60,721 nt of DNA, from assembly GCA_026389265.1 (NCBI GenBank), contig JAPLIE010000067.1, forward strand, positions 1 through 60,721, written 5' to 3'. A program made the translations under genes and the position numbers. Position 1 is the first letter of the stretch. Each line of letters opens with the position of its first letter. Origin of the DNA: Cyanobacteriota bacterium (GTDB lineage Bacteria; Cyanobacteriota; Cyanobacteriia; PCC-6307; Cyanobiaceae). A model generated the notes under the pieces. The model worked only from the letters and a program-made list of their open reading frames with translations, was not told the origin of the DNA and searched no databases. This document shows, piece after piece, positions 40,878-52,703 of this stretch.

Positions 40878-42137
40878 GTGCTTGTTGAGTTCCGCGTCGA
40901 AAACCACCGCTCCATCCGGGAGGAGCAGGTGCTCACCATGGAGGCGGGTCGAGTCGGCACAGCCGACGACCCCCGCCCTCGAAGCGTGGATGGATACCGC
41001 GAGCCCTTACTGCCCGTGGCTGCTGTATACGGAGCGAATGCCAGCGGAAAGAGCAACCTACTTGATGCGTTGGGTTACATGCAGATTGCGGTCCTGCACT
41101 CCCATCGAGTGTGGGAACCGGAAGGTGGAGTACCTCGTTATCCCTTTACTTGGGATGGATATAGAACCCAGCCTTCATCCTTTGAGCTGACTTTTATTAT
41201 TGACGCCATCCGCTACGAGTATGGCTTTGTTGTGGATGACACGCAAGTTCTGGAGGAATGGCTGTATGCTTGGCCCAAGGGATACAAATCAGTCTGGTTT
41301 GAACGAGAACTTGATGGCGATTTGCATCAGTATAAGTTTGGCGATGGCCTTAAAGGCGACAAGCGACTGATCGAAGAGGTCACACGCCCAAATGCACTCT
41401 TCCTATCTGTTGCCACCCAGCACAACAATGCTCAGCTGACCCGGATCTATGAATGGTTCTGGGACTTGCGCACAATCAACCTTAAATCAAAAAAGCATTT
41501 CATTTCCCATCCCACGGGTGATCGCTGGCTTTCGGCGGCCTTCCGAGCGCAAGGATCAACTGCCGAAGAAGACAAGCAGGGCCAATCCCAGCTTCAATCA
41601 CTTTTTCATCTACTTCAGGCCGCCGATGTCGGCATCTTGAGTATGAAGCCTGATCCTTCTGATTCCAACAAGCTTCTTGTTCAACATCGGATTTCAGCAG
41701 AAGATGAATGGCTGCCATTTTCAGAGGAGTCGGATGGGACAAAAGTTCTTTTCTGGCGAGCACCACTTCTTCTTGATGCTCTTCAATCGGGTGGGCTAAT
41801 CATTGTCGACGAATTAGAGGCCAGTCTTCATCCACTTCTTGCTTTGCGACTGGTTGAATTATTCAACGATCCTCGTGCCAATTCGAATAATGCTCAGCTG
41901 CTCTTCTCAACCCATGACACCAACCTGTTAAATGGCCTTGCATCTGAAGCGCCATTGCGACGTGATCAGATTTGGCTGACCGAGAAAAACGTGGATGGTG
42001 CCACACAGATCCTGCCATTAACTGACTACAAGCCACGCAAGGCGGAAAACCTTGAGCGAGGCTATCTGATGGGACGATACGGGGCAATTCCCTTTCTTGG
42101 CGAGCTAGCTGCTGCCAATTGGAACGAGGTGATATAG
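40878..42137 (+). CDS. AAA ATPase of an AbiL-like pair (AbiLi/RloA type)
   Basis: 419 aa from GTG 40878. The N-terminal ABC/SMC-like opening MLVEFRVENHRSIREEQ, Walker A GANASGKS at 52-59, Walker B with Asp311-Glu312 (IIVDELEASLHP) and the His switch in FSTHD. This is the AAA_15/AAA_21 ATPase class paired with RloB proteins in AbiL-type abortive-infection modules. ATP hydrolysis probably controls the partner. Ten nt separate it from the RloB gene. Codon use is AT-richer than in the flanking BREX genes, so the pair was likely inserted as a unit. Confidence 0.8.
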   Translation: MLVEFRVENHRSIREEQVLTMEAGRVGTADDPRPRSVDGYREPLLPVAAVYGANASGKSNLLDALGYMQIAVLHSHRVWEPEGGVPRYPFTWDGYRTQPSSFELTFIIDAIRYEYGFVVDDTQVLEEWLYAWPKGYKSVWFERELDGDLHQYKFGDGLKGDKRLIEEVTRPNALFLSVATQHNNAQLTRIYEWFWDLRTINLKSKKHFISHPTGDRWLSAAFRAQGSTAEEDKQGQSQLQSLFHLLQAADVGILSMKPDPSDSNKLLVQHRISAEDEWLPFSEESDGTKVLFWRAPLLLDALQSGGLIIVDELEASLHPLLALRLVELFNDPRANSNNAQLLFSTHDTNLLNGLASEAPLRRDQIWLTEKNVDGATQILPLTDYKPRKAENLERGYLMGRYGAIPFLGELAAANWNEVI

Positions 42138-42147
42138 GTCCAACCTT

Positions 42148-42831
42148 ATGCCCAGCAATCGTCGTGGCCGTATGAAGCAAGAAGCTAGACGTAAGCCGTT
42201 TCGCTCTCCGAAGCGGCGCCTGCTTGTAGTCTGCGAAGGTGAGAATACTGAACCTCAATACATCAGAGGGCTTGAGCGATTTTTACGTGATGCAACCCTG
42301 AGTATCGAGATCCCCCCAGAGCGTGGTGATCCCAAGAAATTGGTCGAAGTCGCAAAAGAGTTCAACAGTGATTCCGTTAAGGATGCTCGGCGAAGTGGAG
42401 ATGACAACTTGCGTTTCGATGAAGTATGGTGCGTATTTGATCGTGATGACCATGAGCGATTTGATGCAGCCTGTCAAATGGCAAGGGACAATCTGATTAG
42501 CCTGGCTGTATCCAATCCAAGTTTTGAACTTTGGCTTCTATTACATTTTCAGGACAATCCTGGACCGCAGCATCGAGACAGAATCAAGGAGATGCTTGCC
42601 AAGAAATTGCCAGGTTACGACAAGACCATTGATTTCAGCAAGTATTTGGAGGGATTGAATGTCGCGGCTGTACGTGCGAAACGAATCGATGACATGGCGC
42701 TTCAAGACGGTGAAGCACTCTTCTCCAACCCTTCTACCTCGGTCTACCTCCTGCTCGGTTCAATGGCCAAGGAGTTGAAGGAAGACGAGCGACTGAAGGA
42801 TTGGGATTGGCTGGGTGATCTTGATCAATGA
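42148..42831 (+). CDS. RloB-domain protein (AbiLii type)
   Basis: 227 aa. A basic N terminus is followed by a TOPRIM-like layout: Glu30 in LLVVCEGENTEPQY, then the acidic cluster Asp98-Arg-Asp100-Asp101 in VWCVFDRDDH, and SNPSFELWLLLHF. RloB proteins are thought to be nuclease effectors controlled by the ATPase partner. The stop overlaps the start of pglZ by 4 nt, so this guest gene is translationally tied to BREX. Confidence 0.82.
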   Translation: MPSNRRGRMKQEARRKPFRSPKRRLLVVCEGENTEPQYIRGLERFLRDATLSIEIPPERGDPKKLVEVAKEFNSDSVKDARRSGDDNLRFDEVWCVFDRDDHERFDAACQMARDNLISLAVSNPSFELWLLLHFQDNPGPQHRDRIKEMLAKKLPGYDKTIDFSKYLEGLNVAAVRAKRIDDMALQDGEALFSNPSTSVYLLLGSMAKELKEDERLKDWDWLGDLDQ

Positions 42832-45727
42832 CCACTCTGCCCCCCATCTCTGCCGCTCTGGAAGCGGAAGTGCGCCAGAGGGTGCGTCAGCACGGGGTCG
42901 TTGTCTGGCTGGATCGGGACAGCACCTATTCCGAGTTTGTGGATCAGCTCAAAGATTTATCTTCTGAAGGCCTGCTTCCTTATGCAGTCCGGGCGTTTCG
43001 GGGCAGTCACCTTGCCCTGCTGTTGGAGCTGGATGGAATGGCCGCCGGTGCAGATGCACCGCCGTTGCTGATTCATCTGCCGGGTTTCACCGAAGAGTCC
43101 GTGAAATCCACTCCCATCTTTTCCTTCTACAAGGCAGGCATTCGGTTCCGGAAGGGGCTCGACACGCTCATCACCGAGGCCTCTGCTGGCCATGTGCCAC
43201 CCGACCGGATCCAGGCATTCCTGGAGGCAGGCGATCTCAGCCTGGAAGCCGCGGATCAATGGCTGAGCAGTCAGCTTTCAGGCAGCAAGGACGATCTGGA
43301 AACCCTCCTTGCTGCCATGGCGCCAGCGGCACTGCTGGACGATTTGCTCACGGGTGGGCCGATTACTGCTCAGATCAAAACGTCCGCCGACTCCGCAAAA
43401 CTCCTTGGCGTGATGGCTGCCGCCTGCGGACTACCAGCGGGATGGCAGCAGCACACCCTTGACCCGTCTTCCCCAAGCCAGAGCAGCGACGACCTCAGCT
43501 TCCTCATCACCAGCTGGGTGCTGTGTGTCGAGTACGTCCATGACCTCAAACGGCCACCAGTCAGCTCGATGCTGCAGAACGCTCCCGGTCTCCCAGCCGG
43601 CGTGATCGAAACCTGCCGTCAGCTGGCCACCCATCTGCGTGAGCGACACACCGCCTTTTACGAACGCACCGCCGATTCCACCGAAGCACTGATGGGCGAT
43701 GAGGTGCAAGCCGCCCGGGCGGAAGACCTCGGCAAGATCGACACCTTCCGCTTCGAGGAGGACAAGGTTCTTCAGGCGGCCCTGGAGGCCCTGGGAGCGC
43801 AGCAGTTCGATCAGGCGGCCACGTGGGCGGCGCAGCGACTGCCCCGCGGAAATGGCAAAGCAATCACAGCGAGAAACACCTTCTGGCTGGAGCGTGATCC
43901 CTCCCGGGAGTCCACCTGGCAGCTGATCGCCGCTGCCGCTCACCTCGGCCAAGCGCTGCAGGCCGTAGGGTCCCTCTCGGCCGCCCACAGCCTGGAGGAG
44001 GCAACGGCGGCCTATCAGGAGCGAGGTGCCCGAGTAGATCAGGCCCACCGCCAGCTGGAACAGAGGCGCCTTGTCCTCCTCTACCCATCCCTGCCCCAAT
44101 TCGACCGTCTGCGCCGGCAGCTGGATGGCTTGCGTTTGCTCTGGCGGCAGTGGGCGGATGAATGGGCCGTCGCTTTCAACCGCCTATGCCGGTCGCACGG
44201 CTTCCTGCCGGGGCCAGGCCTCCAGCAACGCAACCTTTTCGATGAGGTGGTTCGGCCCTTCACAACCGAACGGGGCACAACGGCTCTGTTCATGGTGGAT
44301 GCCCTGCGCTACGAAATGGCCGCCCAGCTCTTCGATGAACTCGCATCAACACCGGCCTCTACGGTGCAACTCAAGGCGCGGTTGGCCGAACTCCCCACTG
44401 TCACCGAAGTGGGGATGAACGTGTTGGCGCCTGTGTGCAGCCACGGCAAGCTCAGCCCCGCTCTGTCATCGCCGGATGGGGGGATCATCCAGGGCTTTGG
44501 TACAGGTGAGTACCGCGTCTTTGATCCCAAGACCCGCCAGCGGGCCATGCAGGAACGCGTCGGTGGCGCCACCTGCCCCAAGCTGACCCTGGCGGAGGTG
44601 ACCAACAGCAGCAGCAGCTCCCTGAAGCGCTCGATCGCCCAGGCCAAGTTGGTGATTGTCCACAGCCAGGAGATCGATGATGCCGGCGAAAAAGGGGTGG
44701 GCCTCCATGTCTTTGATCAAGTGCTGCAGGGTCTTCGCGCCGCCTGGCACCTGCTCCGTGAAGCCGGAGTGAAACGCTTCGTGATTACCGCCGATCACGG
44801 CTTTCTACTCAATGAAGGGCCGGCACCGGCTGCCCTGAGCCACGGCCGCAAGATCGACCCGCATCGCCGTCATGTCTTCAGTTCGGTCGCCGCAGACCAC
44901 AACGGTGAAGTGCGGGTCCCGCTGGTCGACCTTGGCTATCAGGGTGTCGATGCCCAGTTGATGCTTCCCGAGACGACGGCTGTTTTCGACACGGGGCAGA
45001 AATCGATGCGGTTCGTGCACGGCGGCAACAGCCTGCAGGAACGGGTTATCCCGGTGCTCACCCTCGTGCACCAGGCCCTGGCGGGGAGCAGCACACAGCA
45101 CTTCACCCTGCAGGTCACCGCTCTGGATGATGTTGGCGACATGCACTGTCTGGGGATCCAGGCCACCGCCGATGCCCAGCTGGCCCTTGAGTTCAGCAGC
45201 ACCCGCCGGCTCGAGCTGGCGCTCCACGCCCCTGATCATCCTGATCTCCAGGTGGAGATCTGCCAGGTTCGTGGAGCGGCCAGCCACAGCGGTGGAACGA
45301 TCCAAGCAACCGTTGGCGAATCCTTTGAACTGTTCTTCCGCCTCTCCGGTGCGGTGGATGAGCGGGTTCGCGTGGAGGTGTTCCACCCCAGCGCCCTTGC
45401 CGACGTCAGCCCCTGCATTCCTATTGGACGCTTTGCTGTGAGCGCAGTGACGGCCGCAGCCGTTGCCGCCACCCGACACTCTCCTGCCGTCGGCAGCGAT
45501 CTCCCCTGGCTCTCGGACCTCTCCGACAACGACGGCATCCGCAGGCTGTTCGCCCATCTCGCTGCCCACGGGGCCATCACCGAGACAGAAGCTGCTGCCA
45601 TGCTCGGCGGACCTCGAGCGGTACGCCGTTTTGCCGGCCAATTCGACGCCCTGGCCCAGAAGGCTCCCTTTGACATCAGGATCGACGTGGTGGGCGGCGT
45701 GAAGCGCTATGTGAGGGAGCAAGGCTG

Positions 45728-45728
<1 letters not shown>
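42828..45728 (+). CDS. pglZ: BREX phosphatase-superfamily protein PglZ
   Basis: 966 aa. The opening VVVWLDRDSTYSEFVDQL is typical of BREX PglZ N termini. The alkaline-phosphatase-superfamily core has metal-ligand Asp491 in LFMVDALRYEMA and the Asp656-His-Gly set in FVITADHGFLLNEG. PglZ is essential for BREX and is thought to regulate or process nucleic-acid or protein phosphates, or act as a nuclease. It shares 4 nt with the RloB gene and one base with brxD (TGATG). Confidence 0.92.
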
Positions 45729-47066
<1,338 letters not shown>

Positions 47067-47077
<11 letters not shown>

Positions 47078-49238
47078 GGAGAGACAGCCGGTGAGCGTCT
47101 TTTCCAGCTTCGCGCCGCGGCTCCAGGAAGCGATCGTGGCTCGACTGGGCTGGTCCAGTCTTCGCCCTGTTCAGGAGCAAGCAGGTGTTGCGCTCCTCGC
47201 CGGCGCCAATGCCGTGGTGCTGGCACCCACAGCTGGAGGCAAGACCGAAGCCTCCATGTTCCCCACCCTCTCGCAAATGGTGGAACACCCTCCCGATGGC
47301 GTTGGCGCCCTCTACATCGCTCCGATCAAGGCCCTGCTCAACAACCAAGCCGATCGCCTGGGCCTCTACACCGAGATGGTGGGACTCCGGCGCTTCGTCT
47401 GGCACGGCGACACCGACGACGCAGCCCGCAAACGCTTCCTGAAGGAACCGGCCGAGTTGCTGATGACCACCCCCGAATCGCTGGAGGTGATGCTCGTCTC
47501 CCAGCGGGTGGACGAAGCCAAGCTGTTCGGGGATCTGCGCATCGTGGTGATCGACGAAGTGCATGCCATCGCCGGCTCCGACCGGGGCGCCCATCTGATG
47601 AGCGTCTTGGAGCGCATCGCCCGCGTTTCCCGCCACGACATCCAACGGGTAGGACTCAGCGCCACGGTGGGGAACCCTGAGGCGATTCTCCAATGGCTGC
47701 AAGGCAGCTCGAAGCGCCCTGGTCAGGTCGTCGATCCCCCCAAGCCGGAGAGCCGTAAGCAACTGCTGGTGGTTCACCGTCCCGAACTGCAGCTGCTCGC
47801 ACGCGATGCAGCACGGATGGCTGAGGGCCAGAAGAGTCTGTTTTTCTGCCAGTCCCGGGCCACCACCGAAAAGGTGGCGGAGACCATGCGGCGCGCAGGC
47901 ACGACAGTGTTTGTGCACCACAGCGCCGTCTCCCGTGAGGAACGGCTGCTGGCCGAGGAAACCTTCAACCGGGGAACGGCCGATGGTGGCGGGGCTTGCA
48001 TTGTCTGCACCTCCACCCTCGAGCTCGGTATCGACGTGGGCGATCTGGACCGGGTTCTCCAAGCCGATGCCCCCGACACCGTTAGCTCCTTCCTGCAACG
48101 CATGGGCCGCACCGGCCGCCGAGAAGGGCAGGCGGCCAACACCTCCTTCTTCTGTGAGTCCACCGAAAGCGTGCTGCAGGCCATCGCCCTGATCGAGCTG
48201 GCCAAGGCCGGCTGGGTGGAATCGGTACCGATTCAGGAGCGCTGCTGGTCGGTCCTGATCCACCAGCTGCTCACCATGGCCCTGGCTGCAGGTGGGATCA
48301 CAGCCGAGGACGCCTGGACCCACCTCAGCCGGGTGCCCGACTTCCGAGGCATCAATCGCGAGGAGTTCGATCGGCTGATCCGCTGGTTGCTCAGCGACGG
48401 CGGGCTACGGCTGGCCTCGGGTCAGTTGGTGTTGGGCCCCAAGGCCGAGAAACGCTTTGGCCGCAAGAACTTCATGGAGCTCTTTGCGGTGTTTACAAGC
48501 CCCACCAGCTACACGGTGGCCACCACAACTGGTCAACCCCTGGGTTCCCTGAACCAGGAATTTGTCGACCGGCTGGTGGATGGGGTGAGCAGCTTCCTGC
48601 TCGGGGGCCGCGGTTGGGTCGTGATGCGGATCCAGCACGACGATCGCCGCGTGTTCGTCGAACCTGCCCCCCGGGGCAAGCAACCGACCTGGGGTGGTTA
48701 CATCCCCCAGTTCCTCGGGAAGGAGGTGTGCCAGAAGATGCGGGAAGTGCTGCTGGAGGGCCAGGCGTTCCCCTACCTCGATGCCATTGCTGCCGAGGCC
48801 CTGGTTGAGCGCCGGGAAGCGATGCGACCGCTGTTCTCCAAACGGCACGCCGGCATCGAGGTGAAGGATGGTGAGCTGCGCTGGTGGACCTTCGCGGGGG
48901 GGAAGATCAACGCCACCCTCCGCTATGGCCTCGAGGCTGTCGGCGGGGACTGGAAGATCACCACCGACAACTTTCTAGTGAAAGCCAAAGGGGAAGGCAT
49001 CACAGAAGAGCGGTTCAGTGATGCCTTAGATCGGCTCCAGGGACCAGAAATCTGGGATGACGACAAGCTGTGGAGAGATGTCGCTGAGTCACTACCGAAC
49101 TACAGGCTGACCAAATTTCAGCCGTTGATGCCCGATTGGGTACAGCAGGAGGTGGTATCTAGCTATCTTCTCGCCCGATCAGAGGCTCAGGTCTGGACCC
49201 TGCAGGAACAGAATCAGCCAAGCCATCGATCGAGATGA
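47067..49238 (+). CDS. brxHI: BREX Lhr-like superfamily II helicase BrxHI
   Basis: 723 aa from ATG 47067; GTG 47091, 13 nt after the brxD stop and behind GAGGAGAGA, is an equally good start. Motif I APTAGGKT (53-60), motif II DEVH (163-166), SAT in GLSATVGN, and motif VI QRMGRTGRREGQ. The C-terminal third resembles the Lhr winged-helix and beta-sheet extension. It closes the canonical BREX 6 set. It probably unwinds or translocates DNA during phage recognition. Confidence 0.92.
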
Positions 49239-49354
49239 CCGCCACCGTCTTCCAGAAGTTCCACGAACTCATGAGGCCGATCCCCAAGGTTTTGCTGGGC
49301 TGGCTTCACAAGCCAACTCAAGGCAAAAGTGGGTTCATCACCATGATGGAATAA
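49235..49354 (+). CDS. Small open frame coupled to brxHI, 39 aa
   Basis: The ATG lies in the overlap ATGA with the brxHI stop, and the frame ends at TAA 49352-49354, three bases before the next start. The peptide has a helix (TVFQKFHELMRPIPKVLLGWL) and a short tail. Exact packing between two genes suggests it is translated, but it could also be a linker or a remnant of a longer gene. Confidence 0.4.
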   Translation: MTATVFQKFHELMRPIPKVLLGWLHKPTQGKSGFITMME

Positions 49355-49357
49355 CCA

Positions 49358-50155
49358 ATGAGTGACTTCGGCTCTTCACGGCAGTTTCGTGGTATTCATA
49401 TCTGCGAAGGTGTGTCCCTACGAATCAGCGAGATTTCATTCACGTTTGATGGCGCAGGCAATCTACTTGAGCAATCCGGGGGCGATCCAAGCACGCTGCC
49501 TGAAATTTGGTTCTACTGGCTGCAGATCGCCATGGAACATCTTGCCGAATCAAACAAGGCACATGAAGAGGCTGTCAAGGCCTTTGATGGCGATAAAACT
49601 GATGATGGAAGCAAATGGTTGATACGAGAGCTCACCTCTGGAATGCAGTGTATTAGCGCTGCAGCAATCGCTATCGATTCCCTTGACTCCTTGACCCGCG
49701 GCCATATCAAGATTCCAAAAGAATTGAGGGAAACTTGGCGCAAGAACAGACTGTCACAGGCTAAGCAAATCTTCGAAGTTCTTAGACGAGCTTTTTTGAT
49801 TGAGAAGAAGAATCTCAGAACTCTACGCGGTGGCCTTATTCAGCTGTTTAAGTGGCGTGGATGGTCGGTGCATCCTCCAGCAGATTTTAGTGCCCCAGTG
49901 CTCTATGATGAGCTTAATATTGGCGTAGACTGGAGATTCGTTGCTTTTAGGGCAGAGAATGCTGGCAGGAGTTTGAACTTTGCCCTGACCTGCATCGTAG
50001 GCTTGCTGCAAAAGCCGAAGCCCAAATACGCGACCTTGGTCGAGCACTGCGACAGAATTTGGCCCCTCCTTGAAAGGCTCGTAAGGGATTGGGAAAGTAG
50101 ACACGGAGACCTGAACATACTTTTGCCTCGTGCTACGATTAATGATCAAGTTTGA
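49358..50155 (+). CDS. Unknown protein at the 3' end of the BREX operon, 265 aa
   Basis: ATG 49358. The N-terminal 45 residues are strand-like (VSLRISEISFTFDGAGNLLE); the rest is largely helical with conserved-looking PEIWFYWLQIAMEHLAE and QLFKWRGWSVHPP. No family is recognised. AT-richer than BREX and similar in composition to the AAA/RloB pair. Co-direction and tight spacing after brxHI suggest an operon extension, perhaps another defence accessory. Confidence 0.6.
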   Translation: MSDFGSSRQFRGIHICEGVSLRISEISFTFDGAGNLLEQSGGDPSTLPEIWFYWLQIAMEHLAESNKAHEEAVKAFDGDKTDDGSKWLIRELTSGMQCISAAAIAIDSLDSLTRGHIKIPKELRETWRKNRLSQAKQIFEVLRRAFLIEKKNLRTLRGGLIQLFKWRGWSVHPPADFSAPVLYDELNIGVDWRFVAFRAENAGRSLNFALTCIVGLLQKPKPKYATLVEHCDRIWPLLERLVRDWESRHGDLNILLPRATINDQV

Positions 50156-50795
50156 GACGGCCGGAGGAAACGGCGATCCCTAGTTACACTGTCATTTTTG
50201 ATTGAGCACCAGCCGCCTGAAAAGGTGCTCTAGCCTACATAATCGCCCATTCTCGGTTGGCCTGGATGATTGCCTCCACAAGGGGCCTAGCGTATGGAAC
50301 AGGCCAGATCACCTAGGTGCCGATCGTGATATCAAAAATTGGTGCGCTCAGGCTTTTTGTTTATCGGTCGCGTTCTCTGCACTTCGAACAGAGGTCCCAG
50401 CGAAACCACATCCAGTTGACCCTGCTCCGCCACCTGCAGTCCCGGTGGATTGGGCTGCTCAGGCCCGAACAGGTCAAGCTTTGGAGCCTCAGGCCCCAAG
50501 GGCAACGGGTCCTGTCGGTAACGATGGCGTGGCATGGAGGTAGCGCATCGAAGCGGCCTCCAGCATGGAACAACCGAGCGGCCTCGCTGTGGCCGATCTC
50601 CTTCCGGCAGACCAGGGCTCAGCCTCTGAGCAACTCCCGCATGAACTGATCGCCCAAGGCCACGGCCGTGGCCAAGTTCTCCGCCTCGCTCAGCCAAGAC
50701 CTGCTGGTGGGCTTAAAGCTGTGGTCGCACCAGGCGATCGCGAAGATACCTCCAGCGGCCTGACTCGCCCCGAAGCGATTCCCCACCCCCTCCCC
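50156..50795. other. No intact gene; possible decayed coding on the minus strand
   Basis: A hairpin GAGCACC (50204-50210) with GGTGCTC (50224-50230) follows the last BREX-linked gene but lacks a T run. Between about 50619 and 50750 the minus strand reads AIAWCDHSFKPTSRSWL, then EAENLATAVALGD, which looks like genuine protein, yet the frame has no good start or continuation. It is probably the worn end of a gene. Confidence 0.4.
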
Positions 50796-50984
50796 ATGCC
50801 GTTCAAACTGGAGAAACTGGGCCGCTTTTTGCTCCGGGGGCTTCGCATTGGCGCCAGCACTATCGCGATCGTGGAGTTGCTGCGCAGCGACTGGAACGGT
50901 GGCATCAGTGCCTCTCTGGCCTGGTTGGTCTTTCTTCAGGTGGAGAGGCAGCTTCCGCCTGCAGTGGATGATTCCGAGACCTGA
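50796..50984 (+). CDS. Very small protein, 62 aa
   Basis: ATG 50796 opens a basic amphipathic helix (MPFKLEKLGRFLLRGLRIGA), a moderately hydrophobic middle (STIAIVELL, SLAWLVFLQV) and an acidic end. It could be a small membrane-associated protein. No family is recognised; the upstream part of the frame (from 50565) looks like noise. Confidence 0.4.
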   Translation: MPFKLEKLGRFLLRGLRIGASTIAIVELLRSDWNGGISASLAWLVFLQVERQLPPAVDDSET

Positions 50985-51255
50985 CTGTTGCCGGCGGTCT
51001 GCACAGTTGACCGGGGCCTGGCCCTGATCCGGCATCTGCGGCGGCGGGCTACTGGAGTGTCTGTTCCCGTACCCCCTGGAACCCAGTGCGCGCAGGGACT
51101 CGCGGGTGACCCCTATCGCCGCCATTTCTAAGCGTTGCGTGCGTGAATTTGCGCTCAACCACATCAGGAAGGCACCCTGGTTGCTGACCTGGCAGGCGGA
51201 TGACGCTGGAATGATTCAGTTCTGGCAACACCTGCGTCATCAGCCGCTGATCGCC

Positions 51256-51858
51256 ATGGGTTTTCGCTTCCGCCGTTCCACCCGCCTGGGCCCCTTGCGT
51301 TTCAACTTCGGCAAGAGCGGACTCAGTTCGATTTCCCTGGGTGGTCGCGGTGCGTCGTTCAACATCCCAATTAGTCGCTCAGGCGCCCCCCGCACCACGG
51401 TGGGACTACCTGGCACGGGTCTGAGCTGGAGCGTCGAGCACAGTCCCGAGGCAGATCGACCAGCGGCAGAGCGCCTCCCCGCTGGCCCGGCGGAGGGGCT
51501 GCCCAACAGCCGCCACTTCCGGCCCGGCCAACTCGATGCCTTCAAACAGGGGTGCCTGGGCGTGCTTCAGGAGCAGCTGTTTGCGCCCGGCTCACAAGGC
51601 CAGCTGCTCTGGGAGCTGAACCTGGTCACTCGCCTGCTCGCCGATCCCTCGATCGGCAACCGGACCCAGGGCCTGCTGGCCGTGATCGAAACACCAGAGG
51701 CGATGGAGGGCTACCTGATGCGGGCCCAAAGCCAGGACGACGTCAAACGTCGGGCCCATCGTTGCGTCGAGGCAGCCCAGGAAGCGGCATGGCTGGTGAA
51801 TGCCCGGAGCTGGCTGAAGGCTGCGGATTTGCCGCTCCCTCCGCCCCCTCAGGCATAA
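51256..51858 (+). CDS. DUF4236-domain protein
   Basis: 200 aa from ATG 51256; the longer frame from 51106 lacks the usual start. The N terminus is the DUF4236 pattern (MGFRFRRSTRLGPLRFNFGK, SGLSSISLGGRG, TVGLPGTGLSW), a short beta domain of unknown role. A Pro/Ala-rich linker and a helical C-terminal domain follow (FKQGCLGVLQEQLF, LLWELNLVTRLLAD). Stands alone on the plus strand. Intergenic DNA from 51859 to 52165 holds nothing I recognise. Confidence 0.75.
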   Translation: MGFRFRRSTRLGPLRFNFGKSGLSSISLGGRGASFNIPISRSGAPRTTVGLPGTGLSWSVEHSPEADRPAAERLPAGPAEGLPNSRHFRPGQLDAFKQGCLGVLQEQLFAPGSQGQLLWELNLVTRLLADPSIGNRTQGLLAVIETPEAMEGYLMRAQSQDDVKRRAHRCVEAAQEAAWLVNARSWLKAADLPLPPPPQA

Positions 51859-52165
51859 ACCCCTATTGCCCTGGCCGGTACGCCATCCGATGGTTCTGGT
51901 ATCGGTTTCGGAGGCCCAACGATGGATAACACTCCCCCGGGTCAGGCGTCAGGAGCGCGCTGACGATCCGGCCCCTGCTCCAACACTCTCATCGGATCTC
52001 TGACTTCCCTGGCGTGTGACGCTGCTGTGTGTGTGCTCCGCCGCCGTCCATTGCACCGTTAACGGCCTCGTCTCAGGTGCCCCGGACCCAACGGGAAGTC
52101 CCACTGGAAACCTGGCCCCAGGTGCCAGCGTCAGCCACTCCGCCCCACCAACCAGAATCCTTCAG

Positions 52166-52193
52166 AGCCCGGTGGCCTCGTCACCGGGCTTTG
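52166..52193 (+). terminator. Terminator-like hairpin in front of the 52211 gene
   Basis: AGCCCGGTG (52166-52174), loop GCCTCGT, CACCGGGCT (52182-52190), then TTT. A perfect 9-bp stem. The next ATG is only 20 nt away, so it may end upstream transcription or act as a leader attenuator. Confidence 0.7.
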
Positions 52194-52210
52194 TCGTGCT
52201 CACCCTTGCC

Positions 52211-52672
52211 ATGCCTGACCTCGCCCGGACCCACCAGGCCCTCGCTGAGGACTACCGCTGGCATTTGCAGATCGCCGCCGGCAAGCTGCTCGCCCAGCCC
52301 AGCTGGTCGTTGGAGGCCACGGTGGCGTTGATCCACACCCAGAACCAGGGCATCACGTTCGGTCCGGTGAGGAGCCTTCCCCTATGGCTGGATCACCTCC
52401 CACCGGAGCTGGATGCCTTCGTGAGGCTGCAGGAGCAAGGGGTGAGCTTCGAGGAGGCCTATCAACGCTGCCTTGCGGAACAAGGTCAGGAGTTCTTCGC
52501 TGCGATCGAGGCCAGCAAAGCCAGTGGGGCGCTGGTCACCCACGACAACCTGGCCGAATTCGCGGCCCTCTCCCAGAAAGGCTTTGCCCGTGACCCCAGG
52601 GAACTGCTGGTGCTGGCCAAGTGGCCGGACAACGTCACCGGCTTTCTGCTGTCGTGTGAGCAGCTGAGCTGA
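52211..52672 (+). CDS. Unknown helical protein, 153 aa
   Basis: ATG 52211, right after the hairpin; the frame upstream (to 52016) looks random. The product is helical (TRQALAEDYRWHLQIAAGKL-like start, FVRLQEQGVSFEEAYQRC, NLAEFAALSQKGFA). No family is recognised. It converges with the broken AbrB gene. Confidence 0.55.
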   Translation: MPDLARTHQALAEDYRWHLQIAAGKLLAQPSWSLEATVALIHTQNQGITFGPVRSLPLWLDHLPPELDAFVRLQEQGVSFEEAYQRCLAEQGQEFFAAIEASKASGALVTHDNLAEFAALSQKGFARDPRELLVLAKWPDNVTGFLLSCEQLS

Positions 52673-52703
52673 AGACAACTCGAAGGGCCAACAGCTTGAA
52701 GGC

